A stretch of DNA of 64,000 nt, taken from positions 40,603,691 through 40,667,690 of the forward strand of contig NC_067198.1 in assembly GCF_000699445.3 (NCBI RefSeq), read 5' to 3'. The stretch is from Schistosoma haematobium (lineage: Eukaryota; Platyhelminthes; Trematoda; Strigeidida; Schistosomatidae). The position numbers and the translations under genes were made by a program. Under the pieces are notes generated by a model. That model had not been told where the DNA came from. It saw only the letters and a list, made by a program, of their open reading frames with translations, and made no database searches. Positions within the stretch are counted from its first letter, which is position 1. The number at the start of each line of letters is the position of its first letter. Of this stretch, positions 32,699-43,569 are shown piece by piece.

Positions 32699-33214
32699 TC
32701 ATGATCGTCATCGTATGCTCACTATTAACTGGCTTCAAGAGGTATTTCCTGGAGTTCTAGTGAGAAGTAGTGACCAGTGTGGTTCACTCGGGTCTGTTGT
32801 GAGATGGTAACTGACTGAAGACAATAGTGAACGGTGGCTGAGTTTCGTGAATTGGTTGAAGTTAGATATTAAGACGTTTGGATGCCGGCTCAGTGGTGTA
32901 GAGGTTAAGCGTTGACGCGCGAGACTGATAGGTGGTGGGTTGGAATCTGGCGGGGCGGGATCATGGATGAGCACTGCCGAGGAGTCTGACAATAGGACGA
33001 AACAGCTGTCTAATACTTCCACGCTTTGAATGGTGGTCTAACATCAATCGATGCATGATCTCAATCAAAAACCTAATAATCTCCACAACCCTTATACTGA
33101 CAAAATATTGTTTATTTCTTAGTTTTTTTCTAAACAAATTACATCCTGTAGAGGAACAAATATCTAAACTTAATTACAAAACTAAAAATGTTTTTAACCA
33201 TAATTAAAAGAATT

Positions 33215-33320
33215 GAAATTTCGGTGGAGTTTTGTTTTCTTGAGCTGGATGGTTTGGTTGTGGAACTTTCATCATTTTTCTCAACGACATTATCAGTACA
33301 AACTTCGTGTAGAAGTGAAG
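33215..33320 (+). repeat. Repeat D copy, one arm
   Basis: Contains gagctggatggtttggttgt and the centre (acgacattatcagtacaaac), without the second arm. Confidence 0.7.
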
Positions 33321-33354
33321 TGCTCAAATTTCTCTATATAAGGCTCACAGCTTG

Positions 33355-33620
33355 TAAGCGAGAGGACATCTCGGAAGTTGTAGTAAAAAGCCGTACTCAT
33401 AAGAGCCAATCAATGTTGGGTGTATGACAGTTACACACTGAAGACAAAAGAAAGGTGATTGCGCAGTGTTGTGAACTTATTCGACTCCCATGCCTGGGAT
33501 GCGAACAACTGAGAATTCCTATATTATGAGGAAGCAGCTGTCTAGGGCTTCTAGCTTTTCCACGTTGGTCTAACCTGGATTGGTTGATGATTACAATAAA
33601 ATTCAACAATCTTCACACTT
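33355..33620 (+). mobile_element. SINE-B copy, strongly degenerate
   Basis: Spacer-like aaaagccgtactcataagag and a tail-like end near 33560-33615; the hammerhead is unrecognisable apart from short stretches. Confidence 0.5.
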
Positions 33621-33867
33621 TTAGTTTGATAAATAGTAAATTTGATCAATATCTTTCTCTTTTAAAATTTCTAAAGTAACAATAGTTCATTCATCAAATA
33701 ATCTCTTAAGGTGAAAAGCAAATTACCTGGTCAAATCCATTAAACATATATTAAAGTAAGTACTCTGTTTTTTTATGTATGAGAAACATTGAATAAATAA
33801 ATAAATAAAATTTTTCTGGTAAAATTCACTTTCTGTATCTGTACAGCAACCGTAAAAAATATTTATT

Positions 33868-34662
33868 GGCGAGACAATAATTTATGGACGAACCAATCAG
33901 ATATAAGATAACGAGTCATGAATTTTGGCGCGAAATCCATTCATACTTATGGCTAAATAGGGTTTTAACATTATAGTTGATGTCAGTTCGGGATGAAAAC
34001 CTCAAATCTAGTTTTAAGTCATAACTATCAACTGTAAATGAGAATTCTAATTGCTTTATAACTTTCAGTCAGTCAGTCAGTCATCAAAAACGTAGAACTT
34101 CGTATGTACGTACATCAGTTCAAGTTGCCACACCACATTAGCACAGAGATGCAGTTGTCAATTCAAATTCCATAGTGTTGGAGGTAAGAAAAAGTATAAG
34201 CAGTAATCGGAAACATTAGAGTTTGAAGATGTAATTCGAGGAGTATAATCCAGTGAAATAAATTTGAAGAGACAAAAAAACGACATTAAGAATTCAGAAA
34301 ATTAGAATTTGAGAGAACACCTGCGCCATGGCAAACGATTTTGAACCATATTATTCAGGGTCTCTAACCATCAGTTACTAACGTCTCGCGGTTTCCAACC
34401 AGTTAGTCTACACCTACCAAACATGACTCAGTCCACTTATCAATGACTTCATGGATTTGTGCCATGTTTTTGTCCTGGCCACCCCTAGCTTTCTTACAAC
34501 ATACTCCTACACTATGAAACATCGAACGTCGGGACAATTGGTGGTTGGGCATAAGTAACACATGTCCCTTTATAACCCTCATTTAGTCCTCATCAGTAGG
34601 TTTCACCTCTCAAGGTTACTTCAACATTGCTCAAAGGTCGTCCATAAATTCTAATCTCTCCA
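33868..34662 (+). mobile_element. Merlin-type non-autonomous element (about 795 bp)
   Basis: The left end gagacaataatttatggacg and the right end (cgtccataaattctaatctc) are inverted, and both match the Merlin termini at 5.7-6.5 kb. The subterminal part (ttggcgcgaaa...gctaaatag...gatgtcagttcg) also matches, in the opposite orientation. No transposase frame is left. The interior (about 34090-34610) differs from the other Merlin copy and may be another repeat. Confidence 0.75.
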
Positions 34663-34733
34663 CGTTATTTATAGTTATGAATGATCCAAAACTAAAACAC
34701 ACATCAATCCATACATTTATACATAGTTAATTG

Positions 34734-35117
34734 TGTTGGGGACGTTAGATCCCCAAAACTTATATTTTGTAATTTCATCTTTGTGGGGCTTGTATGCAGA
34801 TGTATGCTTGGGCATTTCTTACCACCCACGCACATAGTCGATTGATGAACTTATCGATTAAATGTTTAAAAACTTACATGGCAATATCGATCATACATAT
34901 TTGGTATAAATACACTTGATTTGTGTGCTTGATGGACCTGATATTTTCTGGTTGTCTGTAGAATACACTTCCTACATCTTACCAAGACAGCCGGATCGAG
35001 TTAACTGAGTCGGGGACAACGGACCAGTATAGCCTATCGAATCTCTGTTGCTTGATTCTTCGTTCCGTTCCGAATAAGACGAATCAGTAGTAGCATTCAA
35101 GTTTAATGAACATAACA
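34734..35117 (+). mobile_element. Solo LTR (384 bp) with 5-bp target duplication
   Basis: Starts TGTTGGGGACG and ends CATAACA. The flank aattg is duplicated exactly at 34729-34733 and 35118-35122. A TATA-like ggtataaatacac lies near 34901. It is a different family from the 37.3/45.1 kb LTRs. The strand is set by the TATA and the TG...CA convention only. Confidence 0.83.
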
Positions 35118-35477
35118 AATTGAATACTAAACATTGAAAAATAAACATGATCATTGAATAATATCAACTTTGAATGTTACAAAAATGTCCATTAACAAAA
35201 TATACATTTAGATATTGTGGCATTTAAAATCTTTTTTGAAATTCCCAAGAGAATGATTGAATAGAGTCTGAAAAAACAAGAAGAAACGGAAACGTTTTAT
35301 GTTGCATGCAATTCCAGTTTTTTTTTTAAAAAATCGATTCATTCATTTACATTAAACATTATCTCATATTCAAATGATCATTTAAATGAATAATTGTTCT
35401 ATATACAATCAGCTTTGTAAAACATAATTGTCATAAATTGATCTCATTCAATAGACTATATGTAATCACAATTGACT
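35118..35477. other. Unassigned intergenic sequence
   Basis: AT-rich; nothing recognised. Confidence 0.5.
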
Positions 35478-35660
35478 GATCACTGGGTGGTGATCAATGT
35501 CATGCTTGTCTAGTCCTTATTAGTGCAGATCGAATGCTATCGATCATGTTGCAATGTGGCCACCGGTCTAGGTGACTCGACACTGCGGGCACTATGTATT
35601 GAGATTTAGATGGTAGTTGGAGGTAGTCAACAGGAAACCCTGGACCCGGGTTTACATCTC
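35478..35660 (-). mobile_element. SINE-C tail in reverse orientation
   Basis: Reverse complement of the SINE-C tail from the end (gatcactgggtggtgatc) to the 3' half of the hammerhead (ctggacccgggttt at 35640-35653). It forms one arm of a perfect palindrome with the next copy. Confidence 0.82.
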
Positions 35661-35861
35661 AGTCCTACAGGAGGTTAGTCACGGCTCGTATAGCTCAGTG
35701 GTAACGTCTCTGACTGTGAAGCTGGGTGACACGAGATCGAATCCGCCAGGGAGCACCAGTTCCCTCAAGATTACAGGTACACCTTGCTGACGAGTGCCAA
35801 GTAGCACGAAACCCGGGTCCAGGGTTTCCTGTTGACTACCTCCAACTACCATCTAAATCTC
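35601..35861. repeat. Perfect 53-bp inverted repeat
   Basis: 35601-35653 is the exact reverse complement of 35809-35861, with a 155-bp centre that holds the SINE-C head. The right arm covers the 3' part of the hammerhead and its tail. Confidence 0.95.
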
Positions 35862-35865
35862 ACTA
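35688..35865 (+). mobile_element. SINE-C copy with full tRNA-like head
   Basis: Head ctcgtatagctcagtggta (A box) and gagatcgaatccgcc (B box) resemble a tRNA gene of the kind that founds SINEs. It is followed by the hammerhead at 35781-35825 and a short tail. It lacks the acceptor-stem pairing of a real tRNA gene. Confidence 0.85.
35781..35825 (+). ncRNA. Hammerhead ribozyme motif, SINE-C type, intact
   Basis: Stem I ACCTTG (35781-35786) with CAGGGT (35820-35825), six pairs including one U-G. Core CTGACGA is at 35787-35793. Stem II GTGC (35794-35797) with GCAC (35804-35807) is perfect, with loop CAAGTA. GAAA is at 35808-35811. Stem III is A811-T818 and C812-G817. Predicted cut after C35819 in a GTC triplet. 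Every core base agrees with the type I hammerhead consensus. Confidence 0.8.
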
Positions 35866-35871
35866 TGATGT

Positions 35872-36117
35872 GTACTACTGGTATTGATAGATATAAGTAG
35901 TATGTATCACCAATTGAAAAAGAAATGTTTGAAGGCAGAAGGTTAAGAAAATCAAAGAAAAGAGAATGAGAGCAAAGAATGATTAGTGTGGAAACGAAAG
36001 AACAATGAAATCTGAAATGATTGATTGATATTTTGCAAATGAATTATTTATTGTATGGTTCTTAAATTTTATTAAGGGATTTTGTAGTTTTATATTTAAA
36101 TATATTCGATTGTTATC
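35872..36117 (+). repeat. Repeat E copy
   Basis: Begins gtgtactactggtattgata; the 3' end is shorter than at 21.4 kb. Confidence 0.78.
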
Positions 36118-36480
36118 AGATGCTCACTAGCGACTGGCTTCAAGAGGTATATCCTGGAGTTCTAGTGAGAAGCAGTAAACAGTAGAGTTCAACCGGGTGT
36201 GTTGCGTGACATTAACTCACTGAAGACAATGGTGTATGTGTTGCTCAATTTGGTGGATTAGTTGAAGTTAGACATTGACACCGTCGGATGTCCGCCCAGT
36301 GGTCTAGTGGTTAAGTGCCCGCGCGCGAAGTCAGTAGGTCCTGGGTTCGAATCTCGCAGGGGGCGAGGTCGTGGATGCGCACTGCTGAGGAGTCCCACAA
36401 TAGAACGAAACGGCCGTCCAGTACTTTCAGGTTTTCAATGGTGGTCTAACATCAATTAGTTCATGATCTCAATCAAAAAA
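36118..36480 (+). mobile_element. SINE-B copy: spacer, head, hammerhead, tail
   Basis: A well-preserved unit. Spacer 36118-36285, head with ccgcccagtggtctagtggt and gggttcgaatctcgc, hammerhead 36379-36424 and tail to about 36475. Confidence 0.85.
36379..36424 (+). ncRNA. Hammerhead ribozyme motif, SINE-B type, nearly intact
   Basis: Core CTGAGGA (36385-36391), GAAA (36407-36410), stem III and GTC triplet are intact. One mismatch in stem II (C-A) and one in stem I (C-A). Confidence 0.55.
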
Positions 36481-37324
36481 AATTATATTACTTCTCTAAT
36501 GTTATGTATAATTTTGAAAAGAGCCAGAACAAAGATTCTAGCAGAATAGCATAAATTTCATTTTATTTCGTTTAGTTCTCATCAGCTGCTTACAACCTGT
36601 GACATTTCAGAGTCATAATTACATAATGGATTTAAATTACTTACATGGAGTTTAATTGGAAGTTATATTAAAGACGCATTAGTATAGTATAACAAGGGTG
36701 TAGATAAATTGAATATACTGAATATTGTGAATATATACCTTATGTAAAAGAACATTCTACAACATTGACTGTGATAACAGATCAAATGGCTAGAAACAAG
36801 TGATTACATAATGAGTAAACTCTGATAGAAATAAAACGAGTAAAGCTCAGTAAATAAGATTACTAATCTGGAAGGTAACTGAGACAATACTCAATGCAAG
36901 AAAGAGTTTAAAAAAACACGTTTAAGATGCAACGAAGGAATATTTGTCACTAAGGCAAAGAAAGATTAATAACCATCTCCTTTTGAATGTATTGTAACTA
37001 TACATGAAATAAACGAAACTGTGAAAGTATGTTTCATATCACAAATGATACAGAAAATTTGTAATTAGAATCTATAGTGTTGATAGGATAAAGCTATAGG
37101 TCTGGAACACAAAGTTTCAATAAAAAAATGGATTAAGCCAGATATGTAATCAACCATACCAAGCATTTGGAAATCGTTATTGATTAAAATGGAGAAAAAT
37201 GATAAAACTGATGCTGGCTTCATAAACAATAATGAGACAGTGATTTGAATACGTTTTGTAACTAATGTTGTGAATTACAATGAGGAGTCAGAATTAAGTT
37301 TTCTACCCCGAAATGATATCCTTT
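36481..37324. other. Unassigned intergenic sequence
   Basis: AT-rich, about 0.8 kb; nothing recognised. Confidence 0.5.
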
Positions 37325-37329
37325 GTAAT

Positions 37330-37693
37330 TGTTGTGGATGCAGAGGAATAGACCAATAATTATCATGTTAAGTCCAATGGTGACCTTGGACTTTAAATGG
37401 ACATTTTCTATTGGTCGATATCTGTTCACTTGTTGAGTATTGTACAAAATGTTGTTTTCTATTTTATGGTATGATGTGGTATGCTTGATTGGTATATAAA
37501 CAAAGTATGTTTGAAATATAATGATTCATATCTCAGAGTCTGTGGCTCGTGTTCTGGACTCAACTGGCTGGGCTGGACAGGGAAGCAGGACCAATCAGGA
37601 CTGTAGGCCGTTCGTACGTGTTTACGTGTCACTGTCACCCAATCGATCAATAAACGCTGCTTATCAAAACCTGCAGTCACACCCGTCATAACA
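37330..37693 (+). mobile_element. Solo LTR (364 bp) with 5-bp target duplication
   Basis: Starts TGTTGTGG and ends ATAACA. The flank gtaat is duplicated exactly at 37325-37329 and 37694-37698. It contains a TATA-like tggtatataaac near 37490 and an AATAAA near 37649, as expected for an LTR. Same family as the 45.1 kb LTR and related to the 28.2 kb LTR. No internal retrotransposon region is attached, so it arose by LTR-LTR recombination. Confidence 0.9.
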
Positions 37694-37698
37694 GTAAT

Positions 37699-38350
37699 GT
37701 AAATATCCCAGAATCCATGTCCTGATCTCATGGCTCACTTTAACAAGTCATTCATTTCTCTTTGCTGTCGCCTAATCTGTTATAGAAATTAAGGTTCAAA
37801 TGTCACTCCGCGAAATAGTCCAGCTTTATGGAAATACGAATGCTAGTAAGAGCTGTGTTTGAAAAACTAAACAAGTGAATTAGATAGGTCATAAGTATGG
37901 CGGTAGTTGAACAAGAAAATCAATTTTGCTATTTAAGTTTCAGTCAGCGCAACAGATCAACACTACTACTTGATTTTATAGTATTCTGTTGTTATTGCAT
38001 ATATTTTTTAATGGAAATAATTTGTTTTGAACTATTTAATAACCTATAACCACCATATGCCGATTGGGTTATCTAACCCCATTGATTGTCATTTTTTTGA
38101 TACTATGGATCAGTCCATTTTTCTAATACAAGCGCTACTATATGCATATATAAAGTAGTAAATACAACTAGTGATAACCAAATGACGCTTTCTGTTTGAG
38201 TTGAAATACCTAAGATAGTGCTTGTGTAATATATTAGATTATTATTCGCTCACTAGTCGCTTTCAGCTATTTACAACAGAGTCGTTTAAAAGATTTTCAA
38301 GGTCAAATTGTTACAAAGCGGATTTATCAATCAGTGTAATGAGCATTTAC
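37699..38350. other. Unassigned intergenic sequence
   Basis: AT-rich; nothing recognised. Confidence 0.5.
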
Positions 38351-38351
38351 A

Positions 38352-38580
38352 AATTAGACATTAACACCGTTGGATGTCGGCCAGCTTAGTGGTCTAGAGG
38401 TTAAGAGTTCACGCGCGAGATCAATAGGTTCTATGTTTTAATCTCGCAAGGCGGGATTGTGGATGCCTACTGTTGATTAGTCCCACAATAGAACGAAACA
38501 GCCATACAGTGCTTCTAGGTTTTCCATGGAGGTCTAGCTTCAATTGACTCATGATCTCAACTATTAAAATTTACAAATTT
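38352..38580 (+). mobile_element. SINE-B copy
   Basis: Head cggccagcttagtggtctag, decayed hammerhead (core TTGATTA) and tail to about 38575. Confidence 0.82.
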
Positions 38581-38764
38581 GTCATATGTACTACATTACA
38601 CTGATATTATCCGGCTTTATTCATTTACAACAAAATTCAACATATACCCATTACAAACTCTGAGATGATGAAATTCTTCAGGTGATTATATTTCTTTAGT
38701 AATTAATTTAGTTGCTACGCTGTAAATGCTAAGGTATGAGTTGTCAAAGCAATAGTAGGATTCT

Positions 38765-39270
38765 TACAAGTAAAGCATATCTGGAACTCAGAATAACGGT
38801 CACTCAAGATCAAAACCAGAATTTTGATACAAACTTTAATACGGTTGTATCAAAGAAACAGGAACTTCAAAAAATACCACAACCATTATCAAAACAGTAC
38901 AGGTACTAATAAGTAACTACCTACGGATAATGTACCAGATCCATTGTCGAGAGGCCATCAGTAACAATCTATCCTGGCAAAGAACAAACCAGCTATCAGT
39001 TAAAATAATGAAATTAGGAAAAGACATTGAAGGTGGATAGGACATTTTTTTGGAAACTATTAAACCACCTCATGAGGCAAACTGCAAGCTTAAATCTTCA
39101 GAACCAAAGGATGGGAGACAGACCAAAAAACACATGAGTCTGACAATTGGAAGCAGATATCAACGTCACGAATAACACTCAGCAGCAACTGTAATGGAAT
39201 TATCAGGACAGAGTTGGTTAAAGATCCGTGGTCGGTGGCCTATGCACTAAAAGGAGTAAAAAAATTTGTG
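38765..39270 (+). mobile_element. RTE 3' fragment, old and degenerate
   Basis: Recognisable stretches of the RT C-terminus (aaagaacaaaccagct, ggtggataggacat, aggcaaactgc) with many changes. The 3' TAAG tail is eroded. Confidence 0.78.
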
Positions 39271-39417
39271 AGATAATTCATTGTTCTTAGTTCGACTCAA
39301 ACTCAAATTATTTGTTTTCTGACTAATTTTTTGTTATTCAGTTTGTCTGGTAGATGTACAACATTCAAGGAAATAGTTATTAGGAAGATCTGTATTTTAA
39401 ATAAAAGCATGCATCAC

Positions 39418-39778
39418 TGTTGTGACGACCCTCGAGATGCACGACGGAGTCTTTAGAGGTCTTGAAGGAGCCGAAGAGTTTCTACCCAATCAGAACTTGA
39501 TAACGCTTGCTAGAATATTAACGTGGAATGCTATGATTGGACTGTAGCATAACTTACCTCCTTGCAGACTTGCTGAATTATAATGATAATATGACCAACG
39601 CTAATAACTATAAATACACATGTTTTTCAGTACATTTTTGATTCTTAACCAACACTCACTTCTCCTAGTTTTCTTCGTATTTTCTGATTTACAATTGTGG
39701 GATTCTATACGTTCATGTGCCACTAGTTGTATATCGTATTCTGCGTTAATCAAATAGAGGACGTAACAATTATAGAGA
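39418..39778 (+). mobile_element. Probable solo LTR (about 361 bp)
   Basis: Starts TGTTGTGACG and ends GACGTAACA, with a TATA-like actataaatacac near 39608. The possible duplication (atcac before, attat after) matches at only three of five positions, so the boundaries are less sure than for the other LTRs. Confidence 0.55.
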
Positions 39779-40350
39779 GGCAGAAGTTATCTAATTGATT
39801 TTTGTACATCATATCATTGATGAGTTAATAATGATTACCTTTCTTTATTACTAATTTCCACTATAATTATGTTTATAATAAAACTAAATGTAGCATACTT
39901 TAATAGATATTCATGTTGTATAAGATGATTTCTTGAATATTACAATAAAAGCCTAAACAGGAAGTAACTTAAATGGAAAGAATATAGACAGGTATGTGAA
40001 TGTAAATAGAGACTCTTCTGAATAGATCATATAAAATCAATATCCAATTATTAATTGATGAATAGAAACAAACCAACAAAATGAAGCTTTTCAATTATAA
40101 AGATGTTTATAGGATAGTAACTTTAAAATAAGTTAATTCTAAAACTTCCTGAATGATTTACATTAGATTGTAGTGTCGGTTATTATGTTAAGCCCATAAA
40201 CCATATTCTAGCTTTCGGAAAGCCCAATCTATTCATTCAAATTGAGCCACATTCTGACCTTGTTAATTATTCGCTTATCAATCTTGACTGTTTTTATATG
40301 AGCGGCGCGTAGGTGCGTGCACACTTCTTCTTATCCCATTACTCATCAAC
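39779..40350. other. Unassigned intergenic sequence
   Basis: AT-rich; nothing recognised. It ends in the left target duplication of the full-length RTE. Confidence 0.5.
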
Positions 40351-40550
40351 ATGTCTGTAACTTAACTCCGCCTGTAGCTCTTCTAGAGTTACTGCCGGTC
40401 CCAAGCCCGGGTAAAGGAGGAGGGTTGGGCATGGGGTTAGCGTCCCCATCCCGTAGAAAACTAACTCGCTAAAAAACGCTTACCAGAAAAAATAATTCAA
40501 ACCATTTTAACTCTGCCCTGAGAGTTAGAAGGTCTTCATTTAGAAGAATT

Positions 40551-41336
40551 ATGACGCTTCATGGTGAAAGCCGAATTCCTTCGGAAGCCACGAGGCCGAT
40601 GCCCCTTCTAACAACCAGAGCAAAAATTTTTATAGGTACATGGAACGTTAGAACAATGTGGGAAACCGGGAAGACCAGCCAAATAGCAACGGAAATGAGG
40701 AGATACAACTTGGCAGTACTGGGAATCAGCGAAACCCACTGGACCCAAGTTGGACAGAAAAGGCTAGCTACGGGAGAGATGCTGCTATACTCCGGTCACG
40801 AAGAGGAAAATGCTCCACACACACAGGGAGTTGCTCTTATGCTGTCCAAAGTAGCACGAAATGCACTTGTAGGATGGGAATCCCACGGATCCAGAATCAT
40901 CAAAGCATCATTCAAAACAAAGAAGGAGGGGATCTTAATGAATATTATCCAATGTTATGCACCCACCAATGATAGCAACGACGACATTAAAGATCAATTC
41001 TACGAGCGGCTGCAGTCAATCATAGAGAAATGCTCAAGAAAGGACCTCACCATTCTGATGGGAGATCTAAATGCCAAGGTCGGAATAGACAACACTGGAT
41101 ATGAAGATATTATGGGACGACATGGACTGGGAGAGAGGAACGAAAATGGAGAAAGATTTGCAAATTTGTGTGCATTCAACAAATTAGTCATAGGAGGCAC
41201 AATATTTCCACACAAACGTATACACAAGGCTACATGGATCTCACCGGACCACACTACAGAGAACCAGATAGACCATATTTGCATCAAAAAAATTCCGAAG
41301 GACAATGGAAGATGTGAGAACCAGGAGAGGAGCTGA
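40551..41336 (+). pseudogene. RTE endonuclease domain (first part of the split ORF)
   Basis: 261 codons of an apurinic-like endonuclease (exonuclease III fold) that nicks target DNA to start target-primed reverse transcription. Visible motifs are GTWNVRT (29-35), SETHW (60-64), YAPTND (136-141), GDLNAK (171-176), ATWISPD (227-233) and QIDHI (239-243). Translation leaves the true frame in the A-run at 41286-41292, so the last about 15 residues are missense. The catalytic SDHHLVV block is found in the other frame downstream. The start at 40551 is the first ATG in frame; RTE elements normally have one long ORF. Confidence 0.92.
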
Positions 41337-43569
41337 CGTAGCTTCAGATCACCACCTAGTTGTAGCCAATTTAAAACTGAAGCTAAAAAAGAACTGGACA
41401 AGTGGACAAATAGCAATACAAAGGTTCAATACAGCCTTCCTTCGAGATACTGACAAACTCAATGAATTCAAGATAGCTCTCAACAACAGATTCCAAGCCT
41501 TTCAAGATCTACTGAAGGAAGAAGAAACTACCATGGAGGACAACTGGAAAGGCATCAAAGAAACATTGACTTCAACGTGTCAAGAGGTTCTGGGCCTAAA
41601 GAAACACCATCATAAGGAATGGATCTCTATAGAAACACTGGACAAGATCAAAGAAAGGAAGAACAAGAAGACAGCAATTAACAACAGCCGAACACGAGCA
41701 GAGAAAGTCCAAGCACAAGCTGAATACATAGAAGCAAACAAGCAAGTGAAGAGGAGCATTAGAGCCGACAGGAAGAAATACGTGGAAGAATTAGCAACGA
41801 CGGCAGAAAAAGCTGCTAGAGAAGGAAATATGAAACAGCTCTACGATACAACGAAGAAACTATCAGGGAAATACAGTAAACCAGAGAGACCGGTCAAAGA
41901 CAAAGAAGGCAAGCCAATCACTGAAATTCAACAACAGCGAAACAGATGGGTAGAATACTTCGAGGAACTCCTGAATAGGCCGGCTCCAATGAATCCACCG
42001 AACATCGAAGCAGCACACACAGATCTTCCTATAGATGTCAACCCACCAACGACGGAAGAAATTAGAATGGCCGTCAGACAAATCAAGAACGGGAAAGCAG
42101 CAGGACCCGACAACATACCAGCTGAAGCACTGAAATCAGACGTCGAAGTAACCACAAGCATGCTTTACCCTCTATTCAAAAAGATTTGGGAGGAGGAACA
42201 AGTGCCAATGGACTGGAAAGAAGGACACCTCATCAAGATTCCAAAGAAAGGAGATCTGAGCAAATGTGAAAACTACAGAGGCATTACACTACTGTCAATA
42301 CCAGGGAAAGTCTTCAACAGGGTGTTGCTGAACCGGATGAAGGATGCAGTAGATGCCCAACTTCGAGATCAACAAGCTGGATTCCGAAAGGATCGGTCGT
42401 GCACAGACCAAATTGCAACACTACGGATCATCGTCGAACAATCAGTTGAGTGGAACTCGTCACTATACATCAACTTCATTGATTATGAAAAGGCATTCGA
42501 CAGTGTAGATAGGAGGACATTATGGAAACTTCTTCGACACTACGGAGTTCCTGAGAAGATTGTCAATATTATCCGGAACTCATACGACGGACTACAGTGC
42601 AAAGTAGTGCATGGAGGACAGCTGACAGATGCATTCCAAGTAAGGACCGGAGTCAGACAAGGCTGTTTACTCTCTCCATTCCTCTTTCTTCTGGTGGTCG
42701 ACTGGATTATGAAGACCTCGACATCTGAAGGAAAACACGGAATACAATGGACAGCTCAGAACCAATTAGACGATCTGGACTTCGCAGATGACCTAGCCCT
42801 CCTATCACGTACACGTGAACAGATTCAGATAAAGACAGCCAATGTAGCAGGAGTCTCTGCATCAGTAGGCCTCAGCATACACAAAGGGAAAACCAAGGTC
42901 CTCAAATTCAAAGCGGAGAACAGCAATCCAATCACCCTTGATGGCGAAACTCTGGAAGATGTAGAATCCTTCACATATCTGGGAAGCATCGTCGATAGAC
43001 ATGGAGGTTCAGATGCAGACGTAAAGGTGAGGATTGGCAAAGCAAGGGCCGCATTCCTACAATTGAAGAACATATGGAACTCAAAACAACTTTCAACCAA
43101 TATCAAAGTGAGAATCTTCAATACGAACGTCAAGGCAATTCTACTGTATGGAGCTGAAACTTGGAGAACTACAACAACCACAATCAAGAAAGTACAAGTA
43201 TTTATAAATAGCTGTCTACGCAAGATACTCAACATCCATTGGCCGGATACCATCAGCAATAGCCTTCTGTGGGAGAGAACAAACCAACTACCAGCTGAAG
43301 AAGAAATTAGGAAAAGACGATGGAAATGGATAGGACATACATTACGCAAATCGTCAAACTGCATCATGAGGCAAGCTCTAACTTGGAATCCTGAAGGGAA
43401 GCGGAAAAGAGGAAGGCCAAAGAACACATTACGTCGGATAATAGAAGCAGATATGAAAAGGATGAATTACAACTGGAAGGAGTTGGAAAGGATTGCCCAG
43501 GACAGGGTTGGATGGAGAATGCTGGTGAGCGACCTATGCTCCTTCACGAGGAGTAACAGGTGTAAGTAA
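41305..43569 (+). pseudogene. RTE endonuclease C-terminus plus reverse transcriptase (second part of the split ORF)
   Basis: 754 open codons. SDHHLVV (14-20) completes the endonuclease. RT blocks follow: [12 protein letters not shown] (263-274), NYRGITLL (323-330), [12 protein letters not shown] (391-402), [13 protein letters not shown] (449-461) and the catalytic FADD (493-496). A basic C-terminal region with the [10 protein letters not shown] motif ends in SNRCK. The palm aspartates are all present and there is no internal stop, so the only visible defect of the element is the upstream frameshift. Inferred role: copying the element RNA into DNA at the nicked target. Confidence 0.93.

Larger units (their letters stand above)
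32465..33105 (+). mobile_element. SINE-B head-to-tail dimer
   Basis: The order is B-box side, hammerhead 1 (32507-32552), tail, an (AAT)n tract (32637-32698), spacer (32710-32880), full head (gatgccggctcagtggtgta, 32881 on), hammerhead 2 (from about 32969) and tail. Hammerhead 1 is intact. Hammerhead 2 has core CCGAGGA (U4 to C) and should be dead. The distance between the two cleavage sites is about 460 nt. Confidence 0.82.

Noticed and set aside
35688..35760. Functional tRNA gene
   Set aside because: A and B boxes are present, but no acceptor stem closes the fold and the sequence runs straight into a ribozyme and SINE tail. The same applies to the SINE-B and Sm-alpha heads.
41286..41336. 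Programmed ribosomal frameshift between the two RTE frames
   Set aside because: RTE elements use one long ORF. The endonuclease is split inside the domain rather than between proteins, and the site is a plain A-run, so a simple mutation or sequencing slip is more likely.
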